64,000 bases of DNA from an uncultured Chitinophaga sp. (GTDB lineage Bacteria > Bacteroidota > Bacteroidia > Chitinophagales > Chitinophagaceae): the NCBI RefSeq assembly GCF_946479755.1, contig NZ_CAMLHC010000002.1, forward strand, positions 186,001 through 250,000, in the 5' to 3' direction. Shown here one piece after another: positions 52,236 through 61,542 of this stretch. The notes under the pieces are model-generated. The model saw only the letters and a program-made list of their open reading frames with translations. It was not told the DNA's origin and did no database searches. Position numbers and translations under genes: made by a program. Within the stretch, counting starts at the first letter, position 1, and the number at the start of each line of letters is the position of its first letter.

Positions 52236-54380
52236 ATGCTATCCAAATTTTACACTTTAAAAAAACTACTGTACCTCCCTCTTTTCTTCATCTGCTTATT
52301 TGCTCACAGCGCCAGGGCGCAGACTTACGCCAACAGCCAAACCAATGGCGTGACCGGTTTGTGCCTGTTGTGCGGTGTCACCAATCCGGACAATGCAGTG
52401 AACAGTAACCTGAACGATTATTCCACCTTCAACATCAGCGTGGGACTGCTGGGCGTATCTGTATACCAGACGCTCAATTTCCCAGCCGGCAGTACCGCTG
52501 GTTGCGATTCGCTGGTGATTGGTATTGGCAGTGCTAATGGCATCCTGTCGTTAAACCTGGTGGGAGGCATTACTGTACAAACATTCAATGGCGCCGTTGC
52601 CAACAACGACGCACATGTAGCAGACAGCAGCAATTTCAGGCCCTGGGGCAACAATCGTGGTGAAATCATCTTAAAGCCTGCCGGCGCTTTTGACCGGGTG
52701 AAGGTCACTTTGTCCAGCAGCCTCGTAGGACTGTTGAATGCTTTCCAGGTTTACTATGCCTATCGAAAGCCCGCGCTACCGCCACCGGCATTGCCCGACA
52801 GTGTTAATCTCTGTAGTGGTGATACGGCATCCCTCGCGACTGTAGCGCCGGCCGGAACGACAGTGCGGTGGTATAATGCGCCCACAGGAGGGACACTGCT
52901 TTATACAGGCGCTACCTACAAAGTAAGTCCCGCTGCAACGGCAGACTACTATGCGGAGGCAGTGCTGAACGGATGTACCAGCACGCGTAAAAAGGTAACC
53001 GTGATCGTACACCCGAAGCCTGCTAACCCTGTGTTCTCCGTAACGCCGAGTATTGTCTGCAATACAACAGGAATAGGAATCGACAACTATACGCCGGATG
53101 TATATTACAACGTACGTGCCGTGTACACGGGGATAGACGGGCTGTTGCTGGATTCGTCCTATACCGTGATGAATGGCGATACGGTGGTTGTCCGGGACCT
53201 GAATGCTTACCTGAATGTTACCGTCAACCTTTACATACAGGCTGTCAACAAAGTCACAGGATGCCGGTCAGATACGGTGATGCAGACAATGATTCTCGGT
53301 GCGCACGGCACCTACGCAGATGCAGTACCTGTCAACGTGACTATTTGTAAAGGAGACAGTGTTACGCTCTATGCCTATGGTCATGGGCAGGAAACTAATC
53401 CCCTCCTGAATATACGCTGGTATAGTGTGCCCACGGGCGGAGTGGAGTTGCACAGGGGAAAGTATTTCAAGGTAGGTCCTCTTGATACTACTCATTATTA
53501 TGTAGTGCCTGGCTACCATTGTGAATACCTGCAACGTACCAAAGTGACGGTGAACGTACGCAAACTGCCGGACCCGGTTTATTCAGTTCCACAGGGAATG
53601 ACCTGCGGCGCTACCAGGATAAAAGTACAGAATTATCAACCTGGGTACAGTTACCGCGTGAGGGTGAAGTTCCGGTATACCACGCAGCTATTGCTGGACA
53701 CGGCTTACCTGGTTCCTAATACGGACACCTTTTTTGTTCCCGGATACCCGACACCTTTACCCGCAGCAGTGGATATATGGGTACAGGCAGTCGACTCCAT
53801 AACAGGATGCCGGTCTGATTCTGTTTACCGCCGTATGAATACAGACGGCTATGCTGCCCAACCCAAGGTAACAACAGACAGCGTAGTGATATGCAGGGGT
53901 GATAGCGTAGTACTGCATGCATTTGATCCGGTTTATACACAGTCACGTATCCGCTGGTATAACGTGCCTTCCGGCGGAAGCAGGCTGTATACCGGCAGCG
54001 ATTATAAGGTAAGTCCGCAAAGCACGACCGTGTATTACGCCGCGGGAGGTTACGGATGCGAATACCCTGTACGTACACCCGTGACCGTGGTTGTGAACCA
54101 GTGCCTGCAACAGGCACATGTGCTGCGGAAAACGCCGCTGAAGCATACACTGGAATTATTCCCTAATCCCAGCGCGGGCTTGGTAAGACTAAATATCGAC
54201 AAATTGCTTCCCGGCAGTGTGCTTATTCTCAGAAATGTTCACGGTGTAGAGGTACAGCGCGAGGTGTTGACAGGGAACAACTTTTTGATTACTCCGCGGC
54301 TCTCTGATGGTGTTTATTTTATAGAGATCAGAAATAACAACCATGAAGTCTATACCGGTAGGGTAGTACTGAAGCGATAA
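52236..54380 (+). CDS. Ig-like repeat protein with T9SS type A sorting domain
   Basis: A 714-residue surface or secreted protein. After a signal peptide (1-29) come about 150 residues of beta sandwich (residues 30-175), then two and a half tandem modules. Each has an Ig-like CHU_C-type domain (CSGDTASL/CKGDSVTL/CRGDSVVL at 193, 371, 553; RWYNAPTGG, RWYSVPTGG, RWYNVPSGG) followed by a second module ending VTGCRSDTV or ITGCRSDSV. The C-terminal 80 residues (LELFPNPSAGLVRLNI ... DGVYFIEI) are a type A sorting signal for the type IX secretion system. It is likely an adhesin-like protein. Confidence 0.9.
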   Translation: MLSKFYTLKKLLYLPLFFICLFAHSARAQTYANSQTNGVTGLCLLCGVTNPDNAVNSNLNDYSTFNISVGLLGVSVYQTLNFPAGSTAGCDSLVIGIGSANGILSLNLVGGITVQTFNGAVANNDAHVADSSNFRPWGNNRGEIILKPAGAFDRVKVTLSSSLVGLLNAFQVYYAYRKPALPPPALPDSVNLCSGDTASLATVAPAGTTVRWYNAPTGGTLLYTGATYKVSPAATADYYAEAVLNGCTSTRKKVTVIVHPKPANPVFSVTPSIVCNTTGIGIDNYTPDVYYNVRAVYTGIDGLLLDSSYTVMNGDTVVVRDLNAYLNVTVNLYIQAVNKVTGCRSDTVMQTMILGAHGTYADAVPVNVTICKGDSVTLYAYGHGQETNPLLNIRWYSVPTGGVELHRGKYFKVGPLDTTHYYVVPGYHCEYLQRTKVTVNVRKLPDPVYSVPQGMTCGATRIKVQNYQPGYSYRVRVKFRYTTQLLLDTAYLVPNTDTFFVPGYPTPLPAAVDIWVQAVDSITGCRSDSVYRRMNTDGYAAQPKVTTDSVVICRGDSVVLHAFDPVYTQSRIRWYNVPSGGSRLYTGSDYKVSPQSTTVYYAAGGYGCEYPVRTPVTVVVNQCLQQAHVLRKTPLKHTLELFPNPSAGLVRLNIDKLLPGSVLILRNVHGVEVQREVLTGNNFLITPRLSDGVYFIEIRNNNHEVYTGRVVLKR

Positions 54381-54393
54381 TGGTGTTTTATGA

Positions 54394-54427
54394 AGAGAGG
54401 GCATCCCCTGGTGGGGATGTCCTCTTT
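54394..54427 (+). terminator. Intrinsic terminator after the T9SS protein gene
   Basis: An imperfect stem with core CATCCCC (54402-54408) and GGGGATG (54413-54419), extended by AGAGAGGG/TCCTCTTT-type pairing, and only a short T-run. It lies 14 bases after the stop. Confidence 0.7.
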
Positions 54428-54529
54428 GTACCAGCCGATTATGCTGAATTATCTTCCGCGGGTTGAAGAACTTTTCCCGGATTTTTTATAGGATGATCAC
54501 AGCGGGCACAGTCTTTGTGCGCCGAAAGC

Positions 54530-57058
54530 ATGCAAAAAACAACAGGGAACCCTGCATCACCAGAACAGAAAGGATTTTTGCGTGTACGCGGGGCACGCGA
54601 GCATAACCTCAAAAACGTAGACCTCGACATACCAAGAGATGCGCTGGTGGTATTTACCGGCGTATCGGGGTCCGGCAAGTCATCGCTGGCCTTTGGAACA
54701 CTTTACGCAGAAGCACAGCGCCGTTACCTGGAATCGGTATCGCCGTATGCCCGCCGGCTTTTTCACCAGATGTCGGTGCCGGAGGTGGATGAGATCACCG
54801 GGCTGCCGCCGGCAGTGGCGTTGCAACAGCAACGGGGGCTGCCCACCACACGGTCATCCGTAGGCAGCGTGACCACCCTGTCCAACCTGTTGCGTATGCT
54901 TTATTCCCGTGCGGGGCATTACCCCAAGGGGCAGCCTCACCTGGAAGCGGAAGCCTTTTCACCCAATACGCCGGCAGGGGCCTGCCCGCAATGCCATGGC
55001 CTGGGCAGAGTGTATGAAGTAACGGAGCGCTCCATGGTACCGGACGATACGCTCACCATCCGCGAGCGTGCCATCGCTTCCTGGCCTACCGCCTGGTATG
55101 GCCAGAACCTGCGGGACATCCTCATCACCCTCGGTTACGACGTGGACAAGCCGTGGAAAGATCTGCCTAAAAAAGACCGCGACTGGATACTGTTCACCGA
55201 AGAACAACCGGTGGCGCCGGTATATCCCGGTTTCACGCATGAAGAGGTGAAACGCGCCATCAAACAGAAAGTAGAACCTTCCTATATGGGCACCTTCTCC
55301 GGCGCCCGCCGTTATGTGCTGCATACCTTCGCCAATACCGAAAGCGCTTCCATGAAGAAGCGGGTATCGCAATATATGGAGAGCGCGGAATGCCCTACCT
55401 GTCATGGTAAAAGGCTGCAACCCGCCTCTTTGTCGGTGACCTTTGCCGGTCTTGACATCGGCGAGATCGCCCGCCTGCCGCTGTCGCGCCTTACGGAGCT
55501 GATGCGGCCCTATGCGGAAGGAAAAGAGAGCCACCACACCGACCATCCCGAAAGGGCGATCGTGGCGCAGCGCATCGCCGCCGACCTGGTAGGGCGGCTG
55601 GAAGTACTGCTGGACCTTGGCCTGGGGTATCTGCTGCTGGAACGGAGCACGCCTACCTTATCGCCAGGTGAGCTACAGCGTTTAAGGCTGGCGACACAGG
55701 TGCGTTCCAACCTGTTCGGCGTAGTATATGTGCTGGATGAACCATCTGCCGGCCTGCATCCCGCAGATACCGCCGCGCTGCTGCGCGCCCTCGAAAGGCT
55801 GAAAGCCTCGGGCAACTCGCTTTTTGTGGTAGAGCATGACCTGGACGTGATCCGCCATGCCGACTGGATCGTGGACGTAGGTCCCGCGGCCGGTGAGCAC
55901 GGAGGCCATATCCTGTACAGCGGTCCCACCGCCGGTTTAGCAACGGTAAAAGCTTCCCGCACCCGGGAGTTTCTTTTTGCTGACGAAGCCGTGAAACCCA
56001 GACAGCCCCGTAAGCCTGCCCGGTGGTTGCAACTGGAAGGGGTGACCCGTAACAATCTTCATCAGCTCGATGCCGCTTTTCCATTGGGCTGTATGACAAC
56101 GGTGACAGGCATTTCCGGCTCCGGCAAATCCAGCCTTGTCAGCCAGGTGCTGGTGGAACTGGTCGCCGCGCAACTGGGAATGGAACTGCCCGCGGAAGCG
56201 GAAGAAGGGGAAGGGTTGGAACAGCCGGCGCCTGCCACACTGGATGGTCGCATCACGGCAGGGATGGAACATGTCAAAAGACTGGTGCAGGTGGACCAGA
56301 AGCCGATAGGTCGCACGCCCCGCTCTAACCTCGCCACCTATACGGGATTGTTTGATCATGTCCGGAAACTTTTTGCCGATACCAAAGCCGCCCGCGCCCG
56401 CAAATACGACGCAGGCCGGTTTTCTTTCAATGTCGCCAAAGGGCGCTGCGAAACCTGCCAGGGCGAAGGTTTTGTGATGGTGGAACTGCTGTTCCTGCCC
56501 AGCGTATATGCCCCTTGCCCTACTTGTCATGGTGCGCGGTATAATGCCAAAACACTGGAGATCACCTATAAAGAGAAGAATATTGCGGAAGTGCTGGAGC
56601 TAACGGTGGACGCAGCTTACGACTTCTTTGCGGACGATCCGAAAATACACCGTTCGCTGAGTGTGTTGCGGGAAGTGGGGCTGGGCTATTTGCGGCTTGG
56701 CCAGCCGGCCACGCAGCTATCAGGAGGCGAAGCGCAGCGTATCAAGCTGGCTACAGAGCTGCAGCGTATGGGACGTGGTGATACCTTGTATGTGCTCGAC
56801 GAACCTACTACGGGACTGCATCCGTCGGATACAGAGAAACTGGTGGCCCAGCTGGAAGGACTGGTGGTGGCTGGCAACACTGTCATCGTAGTGGAGCATG
56901 AAATGCGGGTGGTCTCCGCCAGCGACTGGGTGATAGATATCGGTCCGGGTGCAGGCGAGGAAGGTGGCCATATTGTGGCTGCCGGTACGCCGGCCACTGT
57001 GGCCAAAGCGAAGGGCAGCCGTACGGCGCCTTATCTGGCCAGTTTCCTCCGTGGATAA
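54530..57058 (+). CDS. UvrA2-type ABC ATPase lacking the UvrB-binding domain
   Basis: A UvrA-family protein of 842 residues with both nucleotide sites: Walker [13 protein letters not shown] (44-55), ABC signatures [14 protein letters not shown] and [14 protein letters not shown], and a second Walker [13 protein letters not shown]. Zinc motifs [17 protein letters not shown] and [17 protein letters not shown] are present. Between [10 protein letters not shown] and [13 protein letters not shown] only about 20 residues remain where housekeeping UvrA has well over 100, the UvrB-binding domain. This deletion defines the UvrA2/DrrC class, tied to drug tolerance or damage handling independent of UvrB. 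ATG 54530 is the natural start. Confidence 0.9.
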   Translation: MQKTTGNPASPEQKGFLRVRGAREHNLKNVDLDIPRDALVVFTGVSGSGKSSLAFGTLYAEAQRRYLESVSPYARRLFHQMSVPEVDEITGLPPAVALQQQRGLPTTRSSVGSVTTLSNLLRMLYSRAGHYPKGQPHLEAEAFSPNTPAGACPQCHGLGRVYEVTERSMVPDDTLTIRERAIASWPTAWYGQNLRDILITLGYDVDKPWKDLPKKDRDWILFTEEQPVAPVYPGFTHEEVKRAIKQKVEPSYMGTFSGARRYVLHTFANTESASMKKRVSQYMESAECPTCHGKRLQPASLSVTFAGLDIGEIARLPLSRLTELMRPYAEGKESHHTDHPERAIVAQRIAADLVGRLEVLLDLGLGYLLLERSTPTLSPGELQRLRLATQVRSNLFGVVYVLDEPSAGLHPADTAALLRALERLKASGNSLFVVEHDLDVIRHADWIVDVGPAAGEHGGHILYSGPTAGLATVKASRTREFLFADEAVKPRQPRKPARWLQLEGVTRNNLHQLDAAFPLGCMTTVTGISGSGKSSLVSQVLVELVAAQLGMELPAEAEEGEGLEQPAPATLDGRITAGMEHVKRLVQVDQKPIGRTPRSNLATYTGLFDHVRKLFADTKAARARKYDAGRFSFNVAKGRCETCQGEGFVMVELLFLPSVYAPCPTCHGARYNAKTLEITYKEKNIAEVLELTVDAAYDFFADDPKIHRSLSVLREVGLGYLRLGQPATQLSGGEAQRIKLATELQRMGRGDTLYVLDEPTTGLHPSDTEKLVAQLEGLVVAGNTVIVVEHEMRVVSASDWVIDIGPGAGEEGGHIVAAGTPATVAKAKGSRTAPYLASFLRG

Positions 57059-57117
57059 TTTCTCCGGAAATTCCGGGGTAAAATGTGTAATTCGCAGTAC
57101 GAAAACAGTCAACAACA

Positions 57118-58431
57118 ATGAAGAAAAAGCTCTTATGGCTGCTGCCGGCGTTGCTGTCCTTACAGCTCAGCGCGCAGCAGCGCAAGCCGAATGTGATCTT
57201 TATCCTCGCTGATGATATGGGATATGGTGATGCCAGCTGCTATGGCAGCCCGCAGATCCGTACACCGCAGCTGGACCGGCTGGCGAAGGAAGGATTCCAT
57301 AGTACCGGGTTCATGGTGTCTGCACCTTCCTGTACGCCCAGCAGGGCTTCGCTGCTGACCGGCCGGTACCCTGACAAAGTGGATATGCCTTACGCCGTGG
57401 CGCCCGGCGATCGCCACGCGCTGGCAGACAGTATTTTTACCCTCGCCAAAATGTTTAAGGCCAACCACTACCAGACAATGATGATCGGTAAATGGCATCT
57501 TGGCGACAAGCCCAACAGCCGGCCGTTGTCACATGGCTTCGATCATTTCTTCGGGATGCTGTACAGCCACGATTACCAGTCGCCCTTTGTAAATACGGAC
57601 ACCACGCTGGCCGTCTTCCATGATAATACCCGTGTCATCGAAAAACCGGATTACAGTAAGCTGATGGGCTGGTATACCGACAGCGCGCTGGCTTATATCC
57701 AACGCGCCGGCCACAGCAGCCAGCCGTTTTTCCTGTACCTGCCGTTCCCGATGCCACACGCGCCACTGGCAGTTCCCCGCGAATGGGCCGGTAAGTCACG
57801 GGCAGGGCTATACGGAGATGTTATCGAACAGCAGGATGCCTGCATCGGAAAAATCATCGCTTTACTACGCACGTTGAAACTGGATAAAAACACCATCGTG
57901 ATGTTCACCAGTGATAACGGTCCCTGGAACGCTATGCCCGACCGTATGCTGCAGCAGGATATCGTGAAGCCGTGGGACCACGGTTCCACCGGGCCTTTCC
58001 GCGGGGGAAAAGCCAATACCTACGAAGGCGGTCACCGTGTGCCGTTCATCGCCTGGGCACCCGGCCGCATCCCTGCCGGCACCGAAGGAGACCAGCCTTT
58101 TATCATCAACGATATCTTACCGACGCTGGCTACCGCTACCGGCTATACGCAGCCGCTGCCGGCCAACCTCGAAGGCTTCAGTTGCTGGGGGCATATCACC
58201 GGCCGCCAGCCCCGGCTGCCGGAAAGACCGCTGTTTTATCTGAGTGCGCTCGGAAAATTGGAAGGAGTGCGCCAGGGCGACTGGAAACTGCGCATCGCCA
58301 CGGTGGAAAAAGGCAAAACGCCGGAAGTGGAACTGTATAACCTGACGCTCGACAACAGCGAAAAACATAACGTAGCAGAGAAGTACCCCGACATCGTATC
58401 GTCGCTGAAACTATTGATGAATAAATACTGA
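57118..58431 (+). CDS. Secreted sulfatase (arylsulfatase family)
   Basis: A 437-residue exported sulfatase with a signal peptide (1-20). The metal ligands are in FILADDMGYGD; the Cys-type formylglycine site is SCTPSRASLLTGRYP, where the Cys must be oxidised by a maturase (no maturase gene is in the window). GKWHLGD and FTSDNGPWN complete the site. Sequence order is that of family S1 sulfatases. Natural substrates are probably sulfated glycans; the GH95 fucosidase elsewhere in the window is compatible with this but not linked. It is followed by a very strong terminator. Confidence 0.92.
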   Translation: MKKKLLWLLPALLSLQLSAQQRKPNVIFILADDMGYGDASCYGSPQIRTPQLDRLAKEGFHSTGFMVSAPSCTPSRASLLTGRYPDKVDMPYAVAPGDRHALADSIFTLAKMFKANHYQTMMIGKWHLGDKPNSRPLSHGFDHFFGMLYSHDYQSPFVNTDTTLAVFHDNTRVIEKPDYSKLMGWYTDSALAYIQRAGHSSQPFFLYLPFPMPHAPLAVPREWAGKSRAGLYGDVIEQQDACIGKIIALLRTLKLDKNTIVMFTSDNGPWNAMPDRMLQQDIVKPWDHGSTGPFRGGKANTYEGGHRVPFIAWAPGRIPAGTEGDQPFIINDILPTLATATGYTQPLPANLEGFSCWGHITGRQPRLPERPLFYLSALGKLEGVRQGDWKLRIATVEKGKTPEVELYNLTLDNSEKHNVAEKYPDIVSSLKLLMNKY

Positions 58432-58452
58432 CAGGTTTGTTGATATCATCCT

Positions 58453-58479
58453 GCCCCGGGAGAATCCCGGGGCTTTTTT
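58453..58479 (+). terminator. Intrinsic terminator after the sulfatase gene
   Basis: GCCCCGGGA (58453-58461), loop GAA, TCCCGGGGC (58465-58473), then six T. A perfect nine-bp GC stem; it also faces the end of the Crp/Fnr gene. Confidence 0.92.
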
Positions 58480-58480
58480 A

Positions 58481-59128
58481 TTACTCCCCATATTCCCGCA
58501 TCAACCGCTCAAACACATCCCGCTCGATATACAGATCGAAACTATCAGGATGGACGATGCTCCTCTCCCGCAGTTGTTTGAGCGAACGGTTAAAACTTCT
58601 CACCGATACGCCCAGGTAATCTGCCAGGTCTTTTTTGGCAAAACTGGTCTGCTGGGTAGCGAGAACAGACAATAACTTCAGCATGGCGTACTCGGCAGGG
58701 TAAACCTGCTGATAAGAAGCCCGGGCGGATGTCTGGTTCAGCCGGTGCGCGAGGGATAATAACAGCAGCCGGTTCAGTTCAGGATTATGCGTGATGAGGT
58801 AAGCAAAGTAATCCGTCGTGATGCACCAGGCGGTCACCTCCGTAAGGGCGGTCACCGTGGTCAGGTTAGGTGTCTTCTGAATGACTTCTATCTCTCCCAG
58901 CAGTTCCCCTTCTCCCAGAAACTGGACGATAAAATCCTTCCCGTTGTCTTCTGTGATATGTACTTTGGAAAGCCCCGTCTGTTGAACAAAGACATATTTA
59001 TTCCCCTGCCCCTGTCGGAGAAGATGGCCGCCGGCAGGCCAGGTCTGCAGAAATACGCGGTCCTTCTTGTCGGCTTCCGTCAACTGGTTTTCAATGAATG
59101 TTAAAATAGCACGATTGGTATGTATCAT
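58481..59128 (-). CDS. Crp/Fnr-family transcriptional regulator
   Basis: A 215-residue regulator. The N-terminal cyclic-nucleotide-binding fold is recognised by WPAGGHLLRQGQGNKYVFVQQTG, FIVQFLGEGELLGEIEVIQ and LTEVTAWCITTDYF. The C-terminal winged HTH is FAKKDLADYLGVSVRSFNRSLKQLRERSIV, in which the middle helices form the HTH. No cysteine cluster suggests Fnr-type oxygen sensing. ATG 59128 starts the domain correctly; the open frame upstream is not conserved-looking. A palindrome lies directly upstream. Confidence 0.9.
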   Translation of the reverse strand: MIHTNRAILTFIENQLTEADKKDRVFLQTWPAGGHLLRQGQGNKYVFVQQTGLSKVHITEDNGKDFIVQFLGEGELLGEIEVIQKTPNLTTVTALTEVTAWCITTDYFAYLITHNPELNRLLLLSLAHRLNQTSARASYQQVYPAEYAMLKLLSVLATQQTSFAKKDLADYLGVSVRSFNRSLKQLRERSIVHPDSFDLYIERDVFERLMREYGE

Positions 59129-59136
59129 GGTCAGCT

Positions 59137-59150
59137 GGGACAAATGTCCC
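59137..59150. promoter_or_regulatory. GGGACA-AA-TGTCCC palindrome before the Crp/Fnr start
   Basis: GGGACAAATGTCCC has six-base perfect arms and lies nine bases upstream of the Crp/Fnr start codon, in the spacer also used by the divergent HAD gene (59199). Size and symmetry fit a dimeric regulator's operator. Autoregulation is inferred from position. Confidence 0.5.
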
Positions 59151-59198
59151 GTTTTTTCGCAGTTGAAGCTATTAATTTTACAGAAATTTTCAGAATTT

Positions 59199-59891
59199 AT
59201 GACAGGCATACAAACCATCGCCTTTGATGCGGATGATACATTATGGGTCAATGAGCCCTATTTCAGGGAAGTAGAAAACAAATTCTGCGGTCTCCTGGAA
59301 GATTATTTGCCTCATCATACCGTGGCGCAGGAGTTATTTAAGACAGAGATGCAGAACCTGCCGCTGTATGGTTACGGCGTAAAAGCGTTCATGCTGGCGA
59401 TGATAGAAACCATTCTGCGTGTGACGGAGAACAATGCCAGCCCTGCGCTGATCGCTAAGGTGCTGGAATACGGCAAGGAACAGCTGGCCAAAGACATTGA
59501 ACTGCTGGACGGTGTGAAAGAAGTGCTCGAAGCCCTCAAAGGCAAATACCGGCTGGTAGTCGCCACTAAAGGCGATCTGCTGGACCAGGAACGGAAACTC
59601 AATAAATCCGGTCTGGCCCACTACTTCCATCATATCGAAATTATGAGTGATAAACAGGAGAAAGACTATCGTAAACTGCTGCGGCACCTGGATTGCTCAC
59701 CGGAAGCTTTTCTCATGATCGGCAACTCCATTAAATCGGATATATTGCCGGTACTGGCGATTGGCGGGCATGCTATTCATATTCCTTATCATACCGTATG
59801 GGCGCATGAAGTGGTAGAAGGAGAGGTGAAAGACGAAAGATTTTATTCATTTGAAAACATTTCGGCCGTCCTGCCGAAGCTATTGTCATGA
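59199..59891 (+). CDS. HAD-superfamily hydrolase
   Basis: A 230-residue haloacid-dehalogenase-like phosphatase. Motif I is IAFDADDTLWVNE, with nucleophile Asp and acid Asp present. Motif II is near LVVATKG, motif III Lys is in SDKQEKDYRKLL, and motif IV is LMIGNSIKSDILP. The cap is of the helical C1 type. The start at ATG 59199 gives the correct N-terminus. It overlaps the acetyltransferase-like gene by four bases (ATGA), and is divergent from the Crp/Fnr gene that may control it. Confidence 0.88.
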   Translation: MTGIQTIAFDADDTLWVNEPYFREVENKFCGLLEDYLPHHTVAQELFKTEMQNLPLYGYGVKAFMLAMIETILRVTENNASPALIAKVLEYGKEQLAKDIELLDGVKEVLEALKGKYRLVVATKGDLLDQERKLNKSGLAHYFHHIEIMSDKQEKDYRKLLRHLDCSPEAFLMIGNSIKSDILPVLAIGGHAIHIPYHTVWAHEVVEGEVKDERFYSFENISAVLPKLLS

Positions 59892-60511
59892 AACAACTAC
59901 TGGACTTAAATACCTGGGCCAGAAAAGACCATTATCATTTTTTTACGCAGTTCGAGGAGCCTTTTTTCGGGGTATGCGTAAATGTGGATTGTACCCGCGC
60001 TTACTACGTATCCAAAGCGCATGGGTATTCGTTTTTCCTGTACTACCTGCATAAAGCCATGGTAGCGATGAACCTTACCGAACCTTTTCGTTACCGTATC
60101 ATCGACAAACAGGTATGGATATACGATCATATAGATCCTTCTCCGACGATCAACCGGCCGGACGGTACTTTCGGTTTTGCTTACTTTCCGTACCATGCGG
60201 ATTTTGAAACCTTCGCTGCTGCCGCACGCGTGGAAACAGAAAAGGTGCAAAGCAGCACCGGCCTTGTTCCTGCCGTATCCGGCGAAAACGTGGTGCATTG
60301 TTCCTCTATGCCCTGGATCAATTTTACCGGCTTGTCCCACGCCCGCAGCTTCACTTTCCCGGACAGCTGCCCGAAGATCTCTTTCGGTAAGATGACCGAT
60401 GCCGACGGTAAAATGACGATGCCGGTGTCTGTACACGTGCACCATGCGCTGATGGATGGTTATCACGTGGGGCTGTTCCTGGAAGAATTCCAGCGTCAGC
60501 TGGATGTATAG
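59888..60511 (+). CDS. Chloramphenicol-acetyltransferase-like (CATIII fold) protein
   Basis: A 207-residue trimer-forming acetyltransferase of the type A CAT fold. The catalytic motif is intact: HVHHALMDGYHVGLF, with the general-base His and the structural Asp. Other family residues are FFTQFEEPFFGVCVNVD and FTFPDSCPKISFGKMTDADGK. It could inactivate chloramphenicol, but many chromosomal Bacteroidota members are only CAT-like and their substrates are not known. Translational coupling to a HAD phosphatase is unusual for a resistance gene. Confidence 0.87.
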   Translation: MKQLLDLNTWARKDHYHFFTQFEEPFFGVCVNVDCTRAYYVSKAHGYSFFLYYLHKAMVAMNLTEPFRYRIIDKQVWIYDHIDPSPTINRPDGTFGFAYFPYHADFETFAAAARVETEKVQSSTGLVPAVSGENVVHCSSMPWINFTGLSHARSFTFPDSCPKISFGKMTDADGKMTMPVSVHVHHALMDGYHVGLFLEEFQRQLDV

Positions 60512-60517
60512 TTATTC

Positions 60518-60901
60518 TTATTTCAGGTAGTTGCTCACTTCGATGAGGTTCCCGTCCGGGTCCCGGAAGTAAATGGAGATAATAGGCCCCGTTGCGCCTG
60601 TTCTCTTTACTTCCGATTCCAGGAGGGGAATATTTTTTTTGACCAACTCCTCCTTCACTTCCTGTATAGGCGTGTCAGTGATAAAACATAAGTCCGCCGA
60701 GCCGGGCGTTGGCCGTAGGGCTTTAGGCTCGAACTCTTTCCCGTGCTGATGCAGATTGATTTTTTGTTGACCAAATAGCAGCGCTTTGCGGTTGTCGCCG
60801 AAGGTTTGTACTTCCATGCCTAATACGTTTTCATAGAACTGGCAGGTGGTAGTTATATCGGCGACCGTGAGAACAAGATGGTCTAGTCTGGATATCTTCA
60901 T
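60518..60901 (-). CDS. VOC-family (glyoxalase/bleomycin-resistance-like) protein
   Basis: A 127-residue vicinal-oxygen-chelate protein. It begins [29 protein letters not shown] (metal-ligand His in the first strand) and ends [20 protein letters not shown] (acidic ligand in the last strand). The middle ([18 protein letters not shown]) follows the fold's repeat. Single-module VOC proteins act as dimers on varied substrates, so the role is open. The start is at ATG 60901. It is convergent with the CAT-like gene with six bases between stops. Confidence 0.88.
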   Translation of the reverse strand: MKISRLDHLVLTVADITTTCQFYENVLGMEVQTFGDNRKALLFGQQKINLHQHGKEFEPKALRPTPGSADLCFITDTPIQEVKEELVKKNIPLLESEVKRTGATGPIISIYFRDPDGNLIEVSNYLK

Positions 60902-61024
60902 GGCAAATGGTTTCGTATAATTTGAGTGGCAGGATATTTTTGGTAACCCGTTGATCATTCCTTATATTCAATGTGATGAACAATTTACAAAAGAACGGGC
61001 AACTGCTCGCCAAAATATCACACA

Positions 61025-61475
61025 TTGACAATTCAATACGCATATCAGGTTTTACGCAATAAACAGGGGTTAGTAATTGCGATCTCTATCTGTACTTTGG
61101 TGATGACCATCATAAATGTGTTGTTGGATTATTGGGTTTCCCGGTATCAGCATAGTGCATTTTATATCCCCGAATCGCTGCTGTTTAGCGCGTATTGGGT
61201 GTTGTTTCTGCCTTTGTTGCCGGCGATGCGGTGGCTGAAAGTATCTGCATACCGGCACCTTAAAATCCCTGGAAAGCCAGTTGGATGAATCGCAGTTTGT
61301 GAGAATACATAAATCTCATATTGTCAACCTTCAGAAGATAACTTCTTTTCAATCCCGGCAAAATGGCGATTATGATGTTTTTCTTTCCGACGGCTCCATT
61401 TTAAGGGTGAGCCGTAATTACGCGAAGGCTTTTAAATCGAAGCTGGAAAGATGGACTCAGCTTACGGTAACATAA
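61025..61475 (+). pseudogene. LytTR-family regulator remnant (membrane part plus broken LytTR domain)
   Basis: The first frame (61025-61288) encodes hydrophobic helices (GLVIAISICTLVMTIINVLLDYW, LLFSAYWVLFLPLLPAM) and has only a TTG start. The next frame, open from 61239 and shifted, encodes the second half of a LytTR DNA-binding domain (TLKSLESQLDESQFVRIHKS, HIVNLQKITSFQ, DGSILRVSRNYAKAF) up to 61475. The first half of the domain and most of the membrane part are missing. This fits an internal deletion plus frameshift in an original membrane-bound LytTR protein of about 300 residues. The upstream part may also be scrambled. Confidence 0.65.
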
Positions 61476-61542
61476 ACTCAGCTTGCCATATTTTGTTTGA
61501 TAATCAGCCGTTTGCCTAATAATCTTTGTGAAAAGTTCAAAA

